Below, piece after piece: positions 50,039-61,010 of a stretch of 64,000 nt of DNA. Under the pieces are notes generated by a model. The model had not been told where the DNA came from. It did no database searches and saw only the letters and a list, made by a program, of their open reading frames with translations. How positions within the stretch are numbered: the stretch's first letter is position 1; each line of letters starts with the position of its first letter. A program made the position numbers and the translations under genes. This DNA comes from Diplocarpon mali (lineage: Eukaryota; Ascomycota; Leotiomycetes; Helotiales; Drepanopezizaceae). The stretch covers positions 143,730 to 207,729 of the forward strand of contig JAENRP010000048.1 of the NCBI GenBank assembly GCA_024741835.1, in the 5' to 3' direction.

Positions 50039-50061
50039 ACTCGCGGGCTAGGCTCGCGAGT
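50039..50061. repeat. 23-bp palindrome near the X1 C-terminus
   Basis: ACTCGCGGGC / TAG / GCTCGCGAGT, the copy closest to a perfect inverted repeat. Minus strand reads TREPSPRV. Confidence 0.88.
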
Positions 50062-50923
50062 CAGTCTTAGCGTTTCTAAACTTAAGGGTAAAAACAAGGG
50101 ATTAGTTCCCAAATCAGGGTCTAATATTATGCTAGCGTCTCGGTTCGTCTCTTTTCCGAATTTTCTTATAATAATGCTTTTATTAATTAGTGCATTAGGC
50201 TCTCGGATAGCATTTACTTTATCGCATTATCCCTAAGACTTAAGTCTATAAAGAAGCGACTTAGTATTTATAACGTTCGTCTAGGCCTTAATAAGGGTAT
50301 TAAAGAGCTTTTGATTATATTTTATAAGGTGGATTTTCAATTCGTCTTTATTAAAAAGAAATAACTCTTGTACTTCGATTATAACCGATAGATCTATTTA
50401 AGAGCGTTGACTAATAATGGCTTTAAAGAGGCTGCTGCAGTTCTTAAGATGAAAAGCTGCCTTAAAAGGTGTAGTAGTCTTACTTATATTAATCTATTAA
50501 GGTACTAGAGGTTGCTTTAAAGCAAAGACTGAAAAGATAAGGTCGGAGATTCGAGTCTTATTTTCTAAGGTATTCTTATCGCAAATAGCCGTATAGTTAT
50601 TACAAAAGGCTATAAAACTACTAGTCCTATAAGGATTATCCGAAAGCATTTTAAGAAGGTGTCCCTATTTTATTATCATTATAATTAGATTGCTATTATT
50701 AATAATAGGTCGCAAAATCTCCTTTCGCTTCAATTTTACGGTTATTCAAGCTAGTTGAGATTTTAAACTAAGTGCCTAGGAAGTCTATCAACTTATCTTC
50801 TTCGCAGATAGAGTGAGTTTCACATTTGATTAAGAGCTAACCTATCTATTAAGGCTTCTAGAAGCTGGCCCTTATCTGATTAGTAGGATCTAATAATCTA
50901 AGACTTGCTTTCTAATAAAATTG

Positions 50924-50946
50924 ACTTATAGGCCAGGACTGCAAGT
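50924..50946. repeat. 23-bp palindrome in X1
   Basis: Minus strand reads TCSPGL, stop (TAA), V. 885 bp (295 codons) from the copy at 50039. Confidence 0.8.
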
Positions 50947-52309
50947 GAAAATCGGAATTTCTTTATTAGTAGCACTTGTATCTCTCTTTATCGAAACGAC
51001 TTGATTATAAAGACTAAGGCCAATCAATTAGGGGGGTTCGGGGTAGGCTATAAGCTAATAGGTTCCTTTACTTCTTACTATTATAACTGAGAGGTAGAGT
51101 CTATAGTGTATTCGAAGGACTTATTAAGTAAGATTGAATATTATATTATAAAGAAAATAAAAAGGTATAGAGGTTGCGCTATCCATAGGGCAGAAGTAAT
51201 AAAGATATATCTCTACTTCTTATCTTATAATAAAGAGGAATATACTTATAAAAGTACTATTATTAGTAGTAAAATTGTCGGTTAGGAAGCAGCATCTGAA
51301 GGGTTTAGGCATCATAATTGACCCTTCTTCCTCTATTTCCTCCTGCTATTTATTATTTAGTAATATCGATAAGAAGGAATTGTCCTATTCAATCGGCTCT
51401 AACGCCTTTAAAGCTTCGGAATCAGCCCTGAATTTTGCAGCACCTAGAGATGCCTCTATTATTAATAGGTTGGATTTGCGTATCCTTAAAGAGACGAAGA
51501 ATTAATTATCAAAGTGGATTAGAAAAAGATCGATATCTTCTACTATATAGAGAAGTTTAAGGTGTTTAATGATTTTGTTAATATCAAATCCTTTATAATT
51601 AAAACTATAGTAAACCGAAAGAGAGCGAATATAAAGGTCGTAAAGTCTTTTTCCTTTGATTCCTATACTAAGAAGATACTGTCGAAAGCGAGTTTTCATT
51701 GCAGAGGACACTTGAATGTTATATCATTCTTTAAGTTTAAGGTTAAGAATGACCGATTGAGGTATATTACTATAATTATAAATGTCTTAATTAATAGATT
51801 CCTCTTTGCGTTCTCTTTCTTATAAGATAAAATAGTCCCGCTTAGCATCTAAGAGACTAGGTTTTTAACTTTTGCAATTATTAAAGAATTGAATAATATC
51901 CGTAAGGGCAAACTTATCTAGGATAAGCTATTGAATTTGTTTAATAGCTCTCTTAGTTGTCTTTAAAGTAAGAGGAATAGGATCTTCCCTTATATTATCG
52001 TTTCCAAATCAGTTATATATAAATATAAAGAAGTTAAGAACTAGCTCCTTTAAGTTGTTAAAGAAGGAGTTTAAGCAAGCGCGCAATCCTTTAATTTTAA
52101 ATTGCAAATTAGCTAAAGTAGCTATCGAACGATCTATCCTTTTTAAAGGTTAAGCTAAAATTGGTCGTTTAGCTAAAGGAGAGTCCTTTAAAGATTCCGA
52201 AAATTCTAAAGAAGCTGCGCTAAGCGTTTGAGCAGTCTGTTCGGCAGCGGTTTCTAGAATCATTTCGGCAAGAGGCAGGTTAAGTCTAGTTTTAAAATTC
52301 TCGTTTCTA

Positions 52310-52332
52310 ACTCTTAGTCTAGGACCGCGAGT
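52310..52332. repeat. 23-bp palindrome in X1
   Basis: Minus strand reads TRGPRLRV, preceded by YDL. 462 codons from the copy at 50924. Confidence 0.85.
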
Positions 52333-53573
52333 CAAATCATATAGTTTAGCGCTTATTGTATCTTTAAGCTAAAAGGCGAATTTCAAGGCAGGCTTGACTA
52401 TAAATAACTAATTCTCTTCTTTATTATTAAAGAAATCTTATTTAAACTTTGGTATAGGAGTCCAGTTTTCTTTTAAAATAAGTAACCTATAAGTAAAAGC
52501 GCAGAGCCTTAGCATATTGATAATAGTACTATTAGGTAGGGTAATATCTACAGCCTAATTTGATCTTTTTATAGCTTTATCAGCTGCTATAAGTACTGCA
52601 TTAGATAGGCTTACAAATCTGCGACTGCGAATTCGATTGCTTTAGAATTTTGCTACTCCTTCTTAAATGATAAAGAAATTGAGAATTTGAATAGCTCTAG
52701 CTATAGGAGTATTTTCCTTAAGAATTTTTAATAACACTCGCCTTCTATTATTAGAATCAATATTTATTAGAAAATATAAATAAAATAGGAGTCCTCTCTT
52801 ATTAGTGGCTAAATTATCCAGTTGTCAAATAGATTCTTCCCTTTTATCTTGGTCCGTTTTGAAAGTGTCGGCCAAAGTTATGTATTAATCTGCGTCAGCT
52901 AAGAATTCCTCTTTAGAGATTCCCTTCAGTCTTAATTCTTCGGTTAAGAAGTCGTCAAATTAGAGAATTCTAAAGGCCACCTAGGTTAAAAGGTTGCTAA
53001 TGGCATTCGCATAAGCTAAAAGGAGTTTTTATTACTCTATATCTCCTAAGGCTGCATAGGTCGATTTAAAGCTCTCTAATGATATAATAGCTCTACTATC
53101 CCAAGAGAAGTTTATAACTAATGCTTGTTTATCCCTTATCGCAGTAGATAAAACCATTTATAAGTTCTTTAAAGGCATATTACTTATAAAAGATAGGGAG
53201 TATAAATAAGAGAGTTCAATAGGGTATAAGAATTAAAAGGGCATATAAGCTGCAATAGGTTTGCTATATATATATTAAGGAAATTGGACTTTTTTATTTA
53301 TTATTTAAAGAAAGTAATAGGAATGTTATAATTAAAGGCTAATATCAAGAATGCAAAATAAGTCAGAGTAGGCAAGAATTTAAAGTGATCTTAAAAGATC
53401 TATATCTTAAATAATAAAGGAGGCGACCTTGCTTAAAATGTAAAAATAAGGATTAGAGGAAGGTAAGATAATTGATAGGCTAGGAAATCGTTTAGTATTC
53501 CTACTTGCATTCTTCGGATATTTTAGGAATAATAACTTAGGGTTGCGATTAATTAGGTATTTTAATATTCTTT

Positions 53574-53596
53574 ACCTATAGGACTGGCTTACGGGT
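53574..53596. repeat. 23-bp palindrome at the end of element 5 pol
   Basis: Minus strand reads TRKPVL, stop (TAA), V in the pol frame, 1134 codons from the copy at 56976. Confidence 0.8.
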
Positions 53597-55008
53597 CAAA
53601 TTGGAAAAATCTTAGTCTTTATCTAAGGGTTTAAAATTACTTATATTGCTGTTAGTTCCTATAAAAGATTCGGAGGTTGTATCAATTTCTGATTCGTCTT
53701 TTAAAGGGAATAAGGTCTAGTCGCATTAATAAAAGCGCTTCAGTCGGTTAGCTGCAAAGGTTCCTTTAATATCGACTCTATTAAGTTCCTAAAGAGAATA
53801 GTATCCCTTTTCTTCCTACTTAGACTTAACCTTAAATAGATTAAGCTATTAATAGTCAAGTTTAGTATCTATAGATATATTAATACTTCTTATAATATTA
53901 TAGACTAGGATAAGATCATCTTTTTAAATAGGGTGCGTTTTAAGTACTTTAGAAGCAGCCTACGCTTCCTTAGCTTTTTCCTAATATTATTTCTTTTGCA
54001 AAATGATTTCCTCTATATCTATATCTTAAAGCTTAAGTTGTTAGCATCTTATTATAAGTAAATCGAAACAGTTCCGAATTTGACTATAGTCGAATAATCT
54101 TTAAATAGGCTATCGGGATTCAAGAGGGAGCTGTGCCTCTTTGCTATAGACAAGGAAGAATAGTGTAACTCTAGTCGGTTTATAGATTATCGTTCGATAA
54201 GTAAAGAGTATTCTATAAAAGCGTTTTATCTAATCTTTAAATCCTTTGTAAGTAACTTTAGATAGATTATTAAGAATGTTATAGTGTCCTTGTTCTACTA
54301 CTCTATTAGCTTTCGAGTTATACGCTAAGATTTGAACCCATTTAATACCATATTTTCGTAAGAAAGCTTCAACTACTCCTTTGTTTTTAAAGCCTTTATT
54401 AATAGTTAATTTGCTAAAAAGTCTATAGCAATAGACTACGTCTTTCTAAAGGAACTTTGCAATAGATTTAGAGTTAGCAGATCTTAAAGGTCGTCCTTTA
54501 AGCCATCTTAATAGGTCTTCCTTTACTAGAATAAAATATATTATCCTATTCTTAGTAATTAGTACTTATATAATATTAAGGCTGACTTTATAAAAAAGGC
54601 CTGATGGCTAGGTTAGGAATAAGGGATTTTCCTTATGATCAGGTTTTCGTTTCTAATAGGGGATGCAACTCTTTATAAAAGCTTTGCAATCCTTAAAAGA
54701 GCCTTTCTAAAAGAATTTTCTTAAGAGTTAGTGGTAAGTGGACTTAGCTCTTTAGTAATCAGTTTCCTTATAAATATCCTAGATAGCCTTAGCCCTTAGT
54801 TTTTCATTATCTAAGCAGAGTTGTATAAGGAATAAGTTATCGCTCCTTTTAAATAATCGTCTTCCTTATATTAGATAAATTAAAGCTTTAGCTTTAAATT
54901 TCTGAAAATCCTTAAGAGCAACCGTCTTTAGTCGTTTAAGCGTAATTAAAAACTTTGCAATTTCTTCAAAGTTACCTAAGTAGTTAGGTAATAAAATTCT
55001 CTCATTTG

Positions 55009-55031
55009 ACTCGCGGGCCGGGCTCGCAAGT
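55009..55031. repeat. 23-bp palindrome in element 5 pol, unusual frame
   Basis: ACTCGCGGGC / CGG / GCTCGCAAGT. The pol frame here reads QLASPARES, so the unit is not in the common codon phase. Confidence 0.82.
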
Positions 55032-56975
55032 TGAGTCCCTTTAAGGCGATATATTAATAGATAACTAACTTCGTTTTCTACCTACTTATCAATATCTATT
55101 TCATCTTCTTTAATCAAATCAAAGGGGTAGGGCCGAGTTCTTTTTAAAAAGCCGTCTGCAGCGGTGTTTTTCGTTCCTAGAATATGTTTGACTTCAAAGT
55201 CCATTAGTCTTATTTAAGTAATCCATTTCGTTAGCAAGGCTTTAGGTAGGTCGCTTGCAACTCTATTCAATTATTCTATTAGCACTTTAGCATCAGTTTT
55301 AAGGATGAAGTAAGTGCTATAGAGGTCGCTTCTCATCTTTTTTATTACTTTTAAGGCTCCTTTGCATTCCTATTTAATAGTATTATACTTTATCTCTGCT
55401 AGATTCCAAAGACTACTTTCAAAGCGAGCTAGATGTCTTTTCTATTAGCTATTAGCTTATTAAAGGACGGCACCCTATCCGATTAAGCTTATATCAACTG
55501 TTAGTATTATTAGCCTAGCGTCGGCTCTATAGTCTATTTTAATCAGATATAGCGCTTTAAGCAACGCTTGCTTTAATTGTTTTATAGCCTCCATTTAAGG
55601 TTCCTCCTATTAAAACTCAGCCCCTTTCTAAAATAAGGCGTAAATAGGCGCTGCCTTTTTAGCGAAATCCTTAATCCAAATGCGATAGTATACTATAACG
55701 CCAATAAACGCGCGAGCTTCTGCCATATTATTATACCTCTTCCATTTGTCGATTTTGAGTACTTTAGCCCTCTAAGGACTTCGGCTATTAGAATTAGTAA
55801 TAAAACTAACAATTTCCATTAATAGAAGATAGTATTATAACTTTAGACTAACTATTGCTCTTACCCTTTCGAATCGTATAAGTACTTAGTCTAGGTTCTA
55901 AATGTATTCTATTATAAATTGTTGTATACTAAAAAGAACTTCTTTATAATTATAGAATGATCTTGATCCTTTTACTCTTATATTATCTATATAAGGGAGC
56001 GCAATATTAAGTATATAATCTACTAGTATCTTATAGATTACTTAGATAAATTAAGCGATCGAATTTATAGCCCCTTAAGGTAATCTTATTATTTGAAGTA
56101 GCTTAAGAGGGGTTTGAATTGCTATTATATCTCTCGATTTAACGTTAAGAATGAATTAGTTGTATTTAAAGAAGAAGTTAATAAGAGAGCTGTAGGTTAA
56201 TCCTGCGAATTTATTTAAGAACTTATCCATATTCGGAGGAACGTTAGCGTCCTTAATAGTTACTCAGTTCATCTCTACTACTACTATTATTAGTCTATAA
56301 GTTCCCTTCTCTTTCTTAGTAACTAAGAACTATTTATTTCTATAAGGGCTATTATAGAACTCGAGAACTCCTTGCTTCAGCTTATCCTTTAATATTTCAA
56401 TTACCTTTTCTTAAAGAGCTTTAAGGACCCCGAATGTTTTCTCTTACTAAGCTTTATAGGGTATTGTTTTAATCTTAATATAAGGCGTGACCTCTTTTCG
56501 AATCTGGCTAAGTTCCGTTTAGTCAAAAGCTAAGGCGTCCTCTTGATTTATTAAGGTTTTATAAAGTAGTTTGCATTCTTATTCTATTAAGTCATCTCTA
56601 ATTTTTAGCATATTAAAACGTTCTTTTATTAGCCGATATCCGATAGGTTTATTAGAAAATCTGCCTATAATAAACTTATTGAATTTGCTACCTAGCTTTA
56701 GAGGTCGAAGCTTCTTATCTTATTCAAACTAATCGTCTAGTCCTCTAGGCTTTGAGCCGTTAGAGATTCCCTAATCTATTAGTTATACTTTGTCGGCCTT
56801 GCTTTTATATATAGTTCGAATATTAGCTGGTACTATACTTCTCTACTTCTTTCCTTTTTTATTAAATCCTATAAAATAGTCCGAATTTTCCTTTTTAAAA
56901 ATAAATAAAAGATTTTCTAAGTTATTAATTTAAAGTGCGTAAATAGAAATGTTATTGGTAATTTTATTATTTTTC

Positions 56976-57160
56976 ACTCGCAGGTCTAGCTTATAAGTAG
57001 TTTTTAGGTTTTTCAAAATGATTGGTGAATTATCGAAATTTATAAAACGAACTCTCTTTTCCACTTTATTTTTCTTTTTTCTTAATTATTAAGCTGATAA
57101 AACGCTGATTATACCATTTTTTAAAATTCCAGATTTGACTCCTAGTCTAGGACTATAAAT
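56976..57160. repeat. Two 23-bp palindromes around the PR-RT linker of element 5
   Basis: Copies at 56976-56998 (reads TYKLDLRV) and 57138-57160 (reads IYSPRLGV), 162 bp or 54 codons apart. Confidence 0.8.
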
Positions 57161-59053
57161 CAAATCGCTATTATTCAAAATCGGCAAACTCACCTTTCTT
57201 TTACTATAACTCCTCGCTAGGTGCCTTCCTTTACTAGTATTAAGCCTAGCCCTTATACTAGCTAATCGTTTCTTAAAACCTTATTCTAGAATTCGGCTAT
57301 ATCTCTTGCGATAACCATTTATCCTTTTAAGGATCGATCTATATTCTAAAGGCTAGCTTTTATAAGCCTATCTCTAAGATAGTTAAATGTTAGCTAAGAT
57401 TCTAAAATAAAAGGCATTTTTAAAAGAATATTATTTAAGGAATTCTCTATTATTAGAAAGTCAATATAATTAACAATTCCTCTGACTCTAACCTTTACAT
57501 TTTTCACCTATCTATTAAAATTGTATTTTAATCCAGAGACAGTTAAATAAATAAGGAGTCGATTGCTAACAATTATTAATTGAGCCATTTCCGCCACTTT
57601 TCTAGTTATTGCATTAACTTTTGAACCATAATCAATTAAAGTCTTTACTTTAACTGATTCTTTTATAAAATAAATAACAATAGGGCTTTTTATCGCAATT
57701 GCTAAACAATTTCAATTGATATTCTGAGATATTAAAGCTATTGCTATAATATCGTAGTACCTTTAGGTTCCTTTATCTTTTGCAATCTAAAGACATTTGA
57801 TTAAGGCTAGGTGCTTCTTAAAGTTCTTTTGTATTACAATTTCTATTTCCTTATTATTATTCAAATCTTTAAAGGCAATTGGGATATGCTTTCCTAGTAC
57901 TTTATCAAAGCGTCCAATTAAACTAAATAGGTCTTTAAATATAAGGTTAATTTACTAGGCTATGACATTCTCTATAGCTTTCTCTATTGCAGTTAAACTA
58001 GCGTATTTATTGACGAATTTCTCCTGTTTTAATATCTGTCTCTTTTACTTAAGGTTAAGGGTTTGCGCAATAACTTTAACTTCTTAATCTTTAAGCTTAA
58101 AGCCATCTTTGTCTATTATATCTCTAATTAATTCGTCTACTATATCGGCTTTATCCTCGTCCACTATAGTTTTAGATTATTAGGTGTCTTTTAGCGTTTG
58201 GACTCTATATTAAGATTCCTGAGTTGCATACGCTAATTTCTGGACTTTGGCTGGTTTTATTAGTATTAGTGGAGTAGAAGATCTAGAAGGACGCTAAGAA
58301 TTCCAAGGGTTCTTAAATATAAAAGTAGCATTAATATCAGCTGAAATATTATTATTAACCTATCCTAAGATAAAGATACCTCTAACTTCTATAGCTATTT
58401 AATTAGAAGCTAGGTCCTTAAGAACTCCCTTAGGTAGATTGCTAATTAGACCTATATATATATAAGTTGGAATTTTAGCATTTATATTTATAATACGCTA
58501 TTGTTCGACCAAATTCTCGTCTTATTTCATATTATATATTATCGTTTGAACAGTCTATAACTATAAGTGATTCTAGTGCTTTTTAATAGGGATAGCTTCT
58601 GGCCTAGGATCCTTAATGTAAAGTATCCTATACTTATTAATATGTATAATCCTAGTGTTAATAAAACGAAGGAAAAGAGGGCAATTGTTATAATACTTAT
58701 ATAAAGCGTAGTTAGGTTCTTTATTATTGCAAAAGTTGCAGGTTAGTCGTCTTCTATTGCTATTCCCTTAGTACCTTATAGTATTAATATTGGCAGAGTG
58801 CTAGTTAGGATTAATTTCTCCTTCTTTAGTCAACTGTTGAGTTCTTATATTAGTAGGTTGTTCTAAATGATAAGAAGTAGGAGTCTGGTAATAGGAATTA
58901 CTATATTAGCTTATAGTAGCTGAGTTTTGCCTATTACTAAATTAGGGAATATGCTGTTTTTCTTATAAAAGATTATTAATTCTAGTTTCCAAGCTTTAGA
59001 TTCAGAGTTCTATAAATTAGGTCTTAAGTTCTTTAATTCTAAGGTTGGATTTC

Positions 59054-59076
59054 ACTCCTAGGTCGGGCTCGCAAGT
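59054..59076. repeat. 23-bp palindrome in element 5 gag
   Basis: Flanked by TTTC and GAAA, extending the inverted symmetry. Minus strand reads TCEPDLGV, followed by KS. Confidence 0.85.
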
Positions 59077-60062
59077 GAAAGGTATAACTACTAGGTTCTT
59101 CTTTGCCTCCTCTATGACTTTTAAAGCCTTTGAGTGTTCTTGGACTAGGCTCTTAAGGTCTTTAGTATAAGAGGGAGTAAGGGCTTTTTCCTACTCTATA
59201 GTATTAATAGTTCTCTTATTAAGATCTGATTTTAAAGCAAAGGCTGCGAATTCCTTAAATGAGGCGAAGGTTATAAGGTCTTGCTTATCAATCCTAAAAT
59301 GCTTGATAATCTTGTTTCGGAGTTTAGTAGGTAATCTGAGTAAGAAAAGGCGGCCTCTTTCAACTTCGCTAAGTATTTTCTAGCTGATTAAGGTGTTTGA
59401 TATATAAGTAAAAGTCCAATAGTAGTTCTTAAGTTCCTTAAGAGTATAAGTGACTAGAACAAATTCCTTTAAGAAAGCTAAGGTATTGCGAATCTGCTAT
59501 CTGTCAAATTTGCGAAATTCAGATTTAAGGGCCTTGATAAGGAGTTCCTATAAACTATAAGTTTTCCATTTAAAGAGGGACTTAATAATATCCTTACTTA
59601 TATAATCACAGTAGCAAGGAAGTCGAGAAATCATATCCTCTTGTATAATATTAAAATCGTAATAAGTTTCCTTATATTGCTTAAGGAAATTAGTAATATT
59701 AGCGCTTATGAAGTAAGGAGCGCCAGGGGAACTAGGAAGGGGAAAGTGATTGGTAATAGCCTTAAATGCGGCTATTATCGTTTTATACTAACCGTCTGAG
59801 TTGATAGAATCTATAGGGGGTAAAGGGGAAGCTTTAATATTGCGAGATTGATTGCTAGGAGGAGTACTTCGAAATTCAAAAGGGCTTAAAGAACGTTCAG
59901 AATCCGAGTTAATCTTAAAGTGACTAAGACGAGTTTGAAAAGATTTAGATAAAGGGTTAGTGAAAAGTTTAAAATTATTATTATTTTTAGTGTTTTCTAG
60001 TATTAATATTGAAAAAGTAGATAGCAGTCCTAAGTTATTTAAAGACGTCTTTTTATCCTCTT

Positions 60063-60085
60063 ACTTATAGGCTAGGCTTAAGAGT
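60063..60085. repeat. 23-bp palindrome upstream in element 5 gag region
   Basis: ACTTATAGGC / TAG / GCTTAAGAGT. Minus strand reads TLKPSL, stop (TAA), V. Confidence 0.8.
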
Positions 60086-60761
60086 GGAATTCCGGATTCC
60101 GCTAAAAGTTTAATCCGAGTTTGCTAAGAGATTTTAAGTAGGTACTAAACAGCTAATAGGAGCGTCGCAACTAATCGCAATAAGATAAGGTTTACCTAAT
60201 TAAGGACTAATTTCCAAGATAAGGTTTATATTTAAGATTCTTCTTAGCCTCTAAGCCAATTCCTATTAGTCCTTAGAATAAAGGGGTCTTTAAAGACGAT
60301 TCTAAGGCAATTTTTAGAGTTCTATCGAGCCGAGGCGGCTGAATTATCGGATTCGGATTTCTAAAGATTCTAAAGAGGTACTTCTAGTTGGAGTTTGCGC
60401 TTAGTATTACTCGAGTACTCGAAACTACTGCTATTTGAGATTACTATTATAAGGTTCGCTAAACTTTTCATACTAGAAAGCCGAAAATTCCGAAAATCTT
60501 AAAGTTAAGGAAGAAAATAGGGGTTTTTAAAGCAGAGCCGAAAAGGGAAAATCTAAGGTTATTAATAGTTGCTAAACGAAAATCGACAGTTCCAAGTAAC
60601 TAAGCGATTAAGGATAAGGGTTTTAAAGTCGATCAAAATGCTATAAGTGTTTTAAAGACGTATTCTTTAAAAGGCTAGTCTCTTATCTGCAAACTAAGAG
60701 ATTGATAAAATCGTATAAGGACGGAAATCTTAAGAAATCGGTCCTTGCGTAGGTCACTAAT

Positions 60762-61005
60762 ATAAAACTGAGGGGAGATAATATAAGAATAGGCCTAAGG
60801 GAAGACCTAAAAACAAGAGGAGGAAGCACTATAAGCGGGCTCTCTTAGATAAGATATTAGGAATAAGTCCTAAATATAGAGTATATTTAATACTATAGTA
60901 ACACGCGCTATCTCTATATACAGAAGATGGCCCTTTTATCCTCCTGCCGTCCTGCGCCGATCATATGATATATATCATAAGACCTATCTATCTCAGGTCT
61001 CCATA
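60762..61005 (-). repeat. 5' LTR of element 5
   Basis: 244 bp, the right-hand LTR. The internal sequence that follows it in element sense (60761 leftwards) begins ATTAGTGACC, a possible tRNA primer site whose TGG has become TAG. That reading is weak. Confidence 0.88.
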
Positions 61006-61010
61006 GCATT

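Larger units (their letters stand above)
49861..53178 (-). pseudogene. Unknown element 5 protein, paralogue X1
   Basis: From ATG 53178 to TGA 49861 is exactly 1106 codons in one frame, with in-frame TAA/TAG codons. It may instead have ended at TAA 49908-49906. Not recognised. Similarity to X2 is visible in FDDFLTEELRLKGI, IARAIQILNFFII, DFFNNKEENQLFIV and VIIEVQELFLFNKDELKIHLI, in the same order and at nearly the same distances from the start. The C-terminus is basic (KKSLRNKN, then RKRRRLRSD). Palindromes in frame near codons 282, 744 and 1039 match three of the four in X2. One reads TRGPRLRV. Confidence 0.6.
53540..57700 (-). pseudogene. pol: pol of element 5
   Basis: Minus strand. A protease-like TLIDYGSKVNAI lies near 57640-57600. 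RT lies at about 56900-55900 with catalytic box YIDN at 55993-55982 (second Asp to Asn). Connection and RNase H are at about 55760-55150 (FIGVIVYYRIWIKDFAKKA; HILGTKNTAADGFLKR). Integrase follows at about 54700-54000 (KGRPLRSANSKSIAKFL; KYGIKWVQILAYNSKANRVVEQ). Palindromes at 57138, 56976 and 53574 read in pol frame. The one at 55009 is in another frame (QLASPARES). No chromodomain was recognised. Many stops. Confidence 0.82.
57750..60700 (-). pseudogene. gag: gag region of element 5
   Basis: Minus strand between the 5' LTR and protease. A zinc-knuckle-like CNFCNNKEPNYAL with a later NNC is at 58740-58681. The remainder is polar and helical with many stops. Start and end are uncertain. Palindromes are at 60063-60085 and 59054-59076 (the latter reading TCEPDLGV). 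Confidence 0.6.
45289..61005 (-). mobile_element. Giant 15.7-kb Ty3/Gypsy element 5 with extra genes
   Basis: Direct 244-bp LTRs at 45289-45532 and 60762-61005 with apparent target duplication GCATT (45284-45288 and 61006-61010). The ends look like TA where TG/CA is expected, as RIP would leave them, so the exact limits may shift by a base or two. On the minus strand the order is gag (to about 57.75 kb), protease-RT-RNase H-integrase (to about 53.5 kb), then two long paralogous frames (53178-49861 and 49301-45837) before the left LTR. About half of the element is therefore not gag-pol. Fourteen copies of the 23-bp palindrome lie within it. It is inserted in the pol region of element 4. Confidence 0.88.

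Noticed and set aside
45289..61005. Reading X1 or X2 as a retroviral envelope
   Set aside because: No signal peptide or clear transmembrane anchor could be recognised. Only the position fits.
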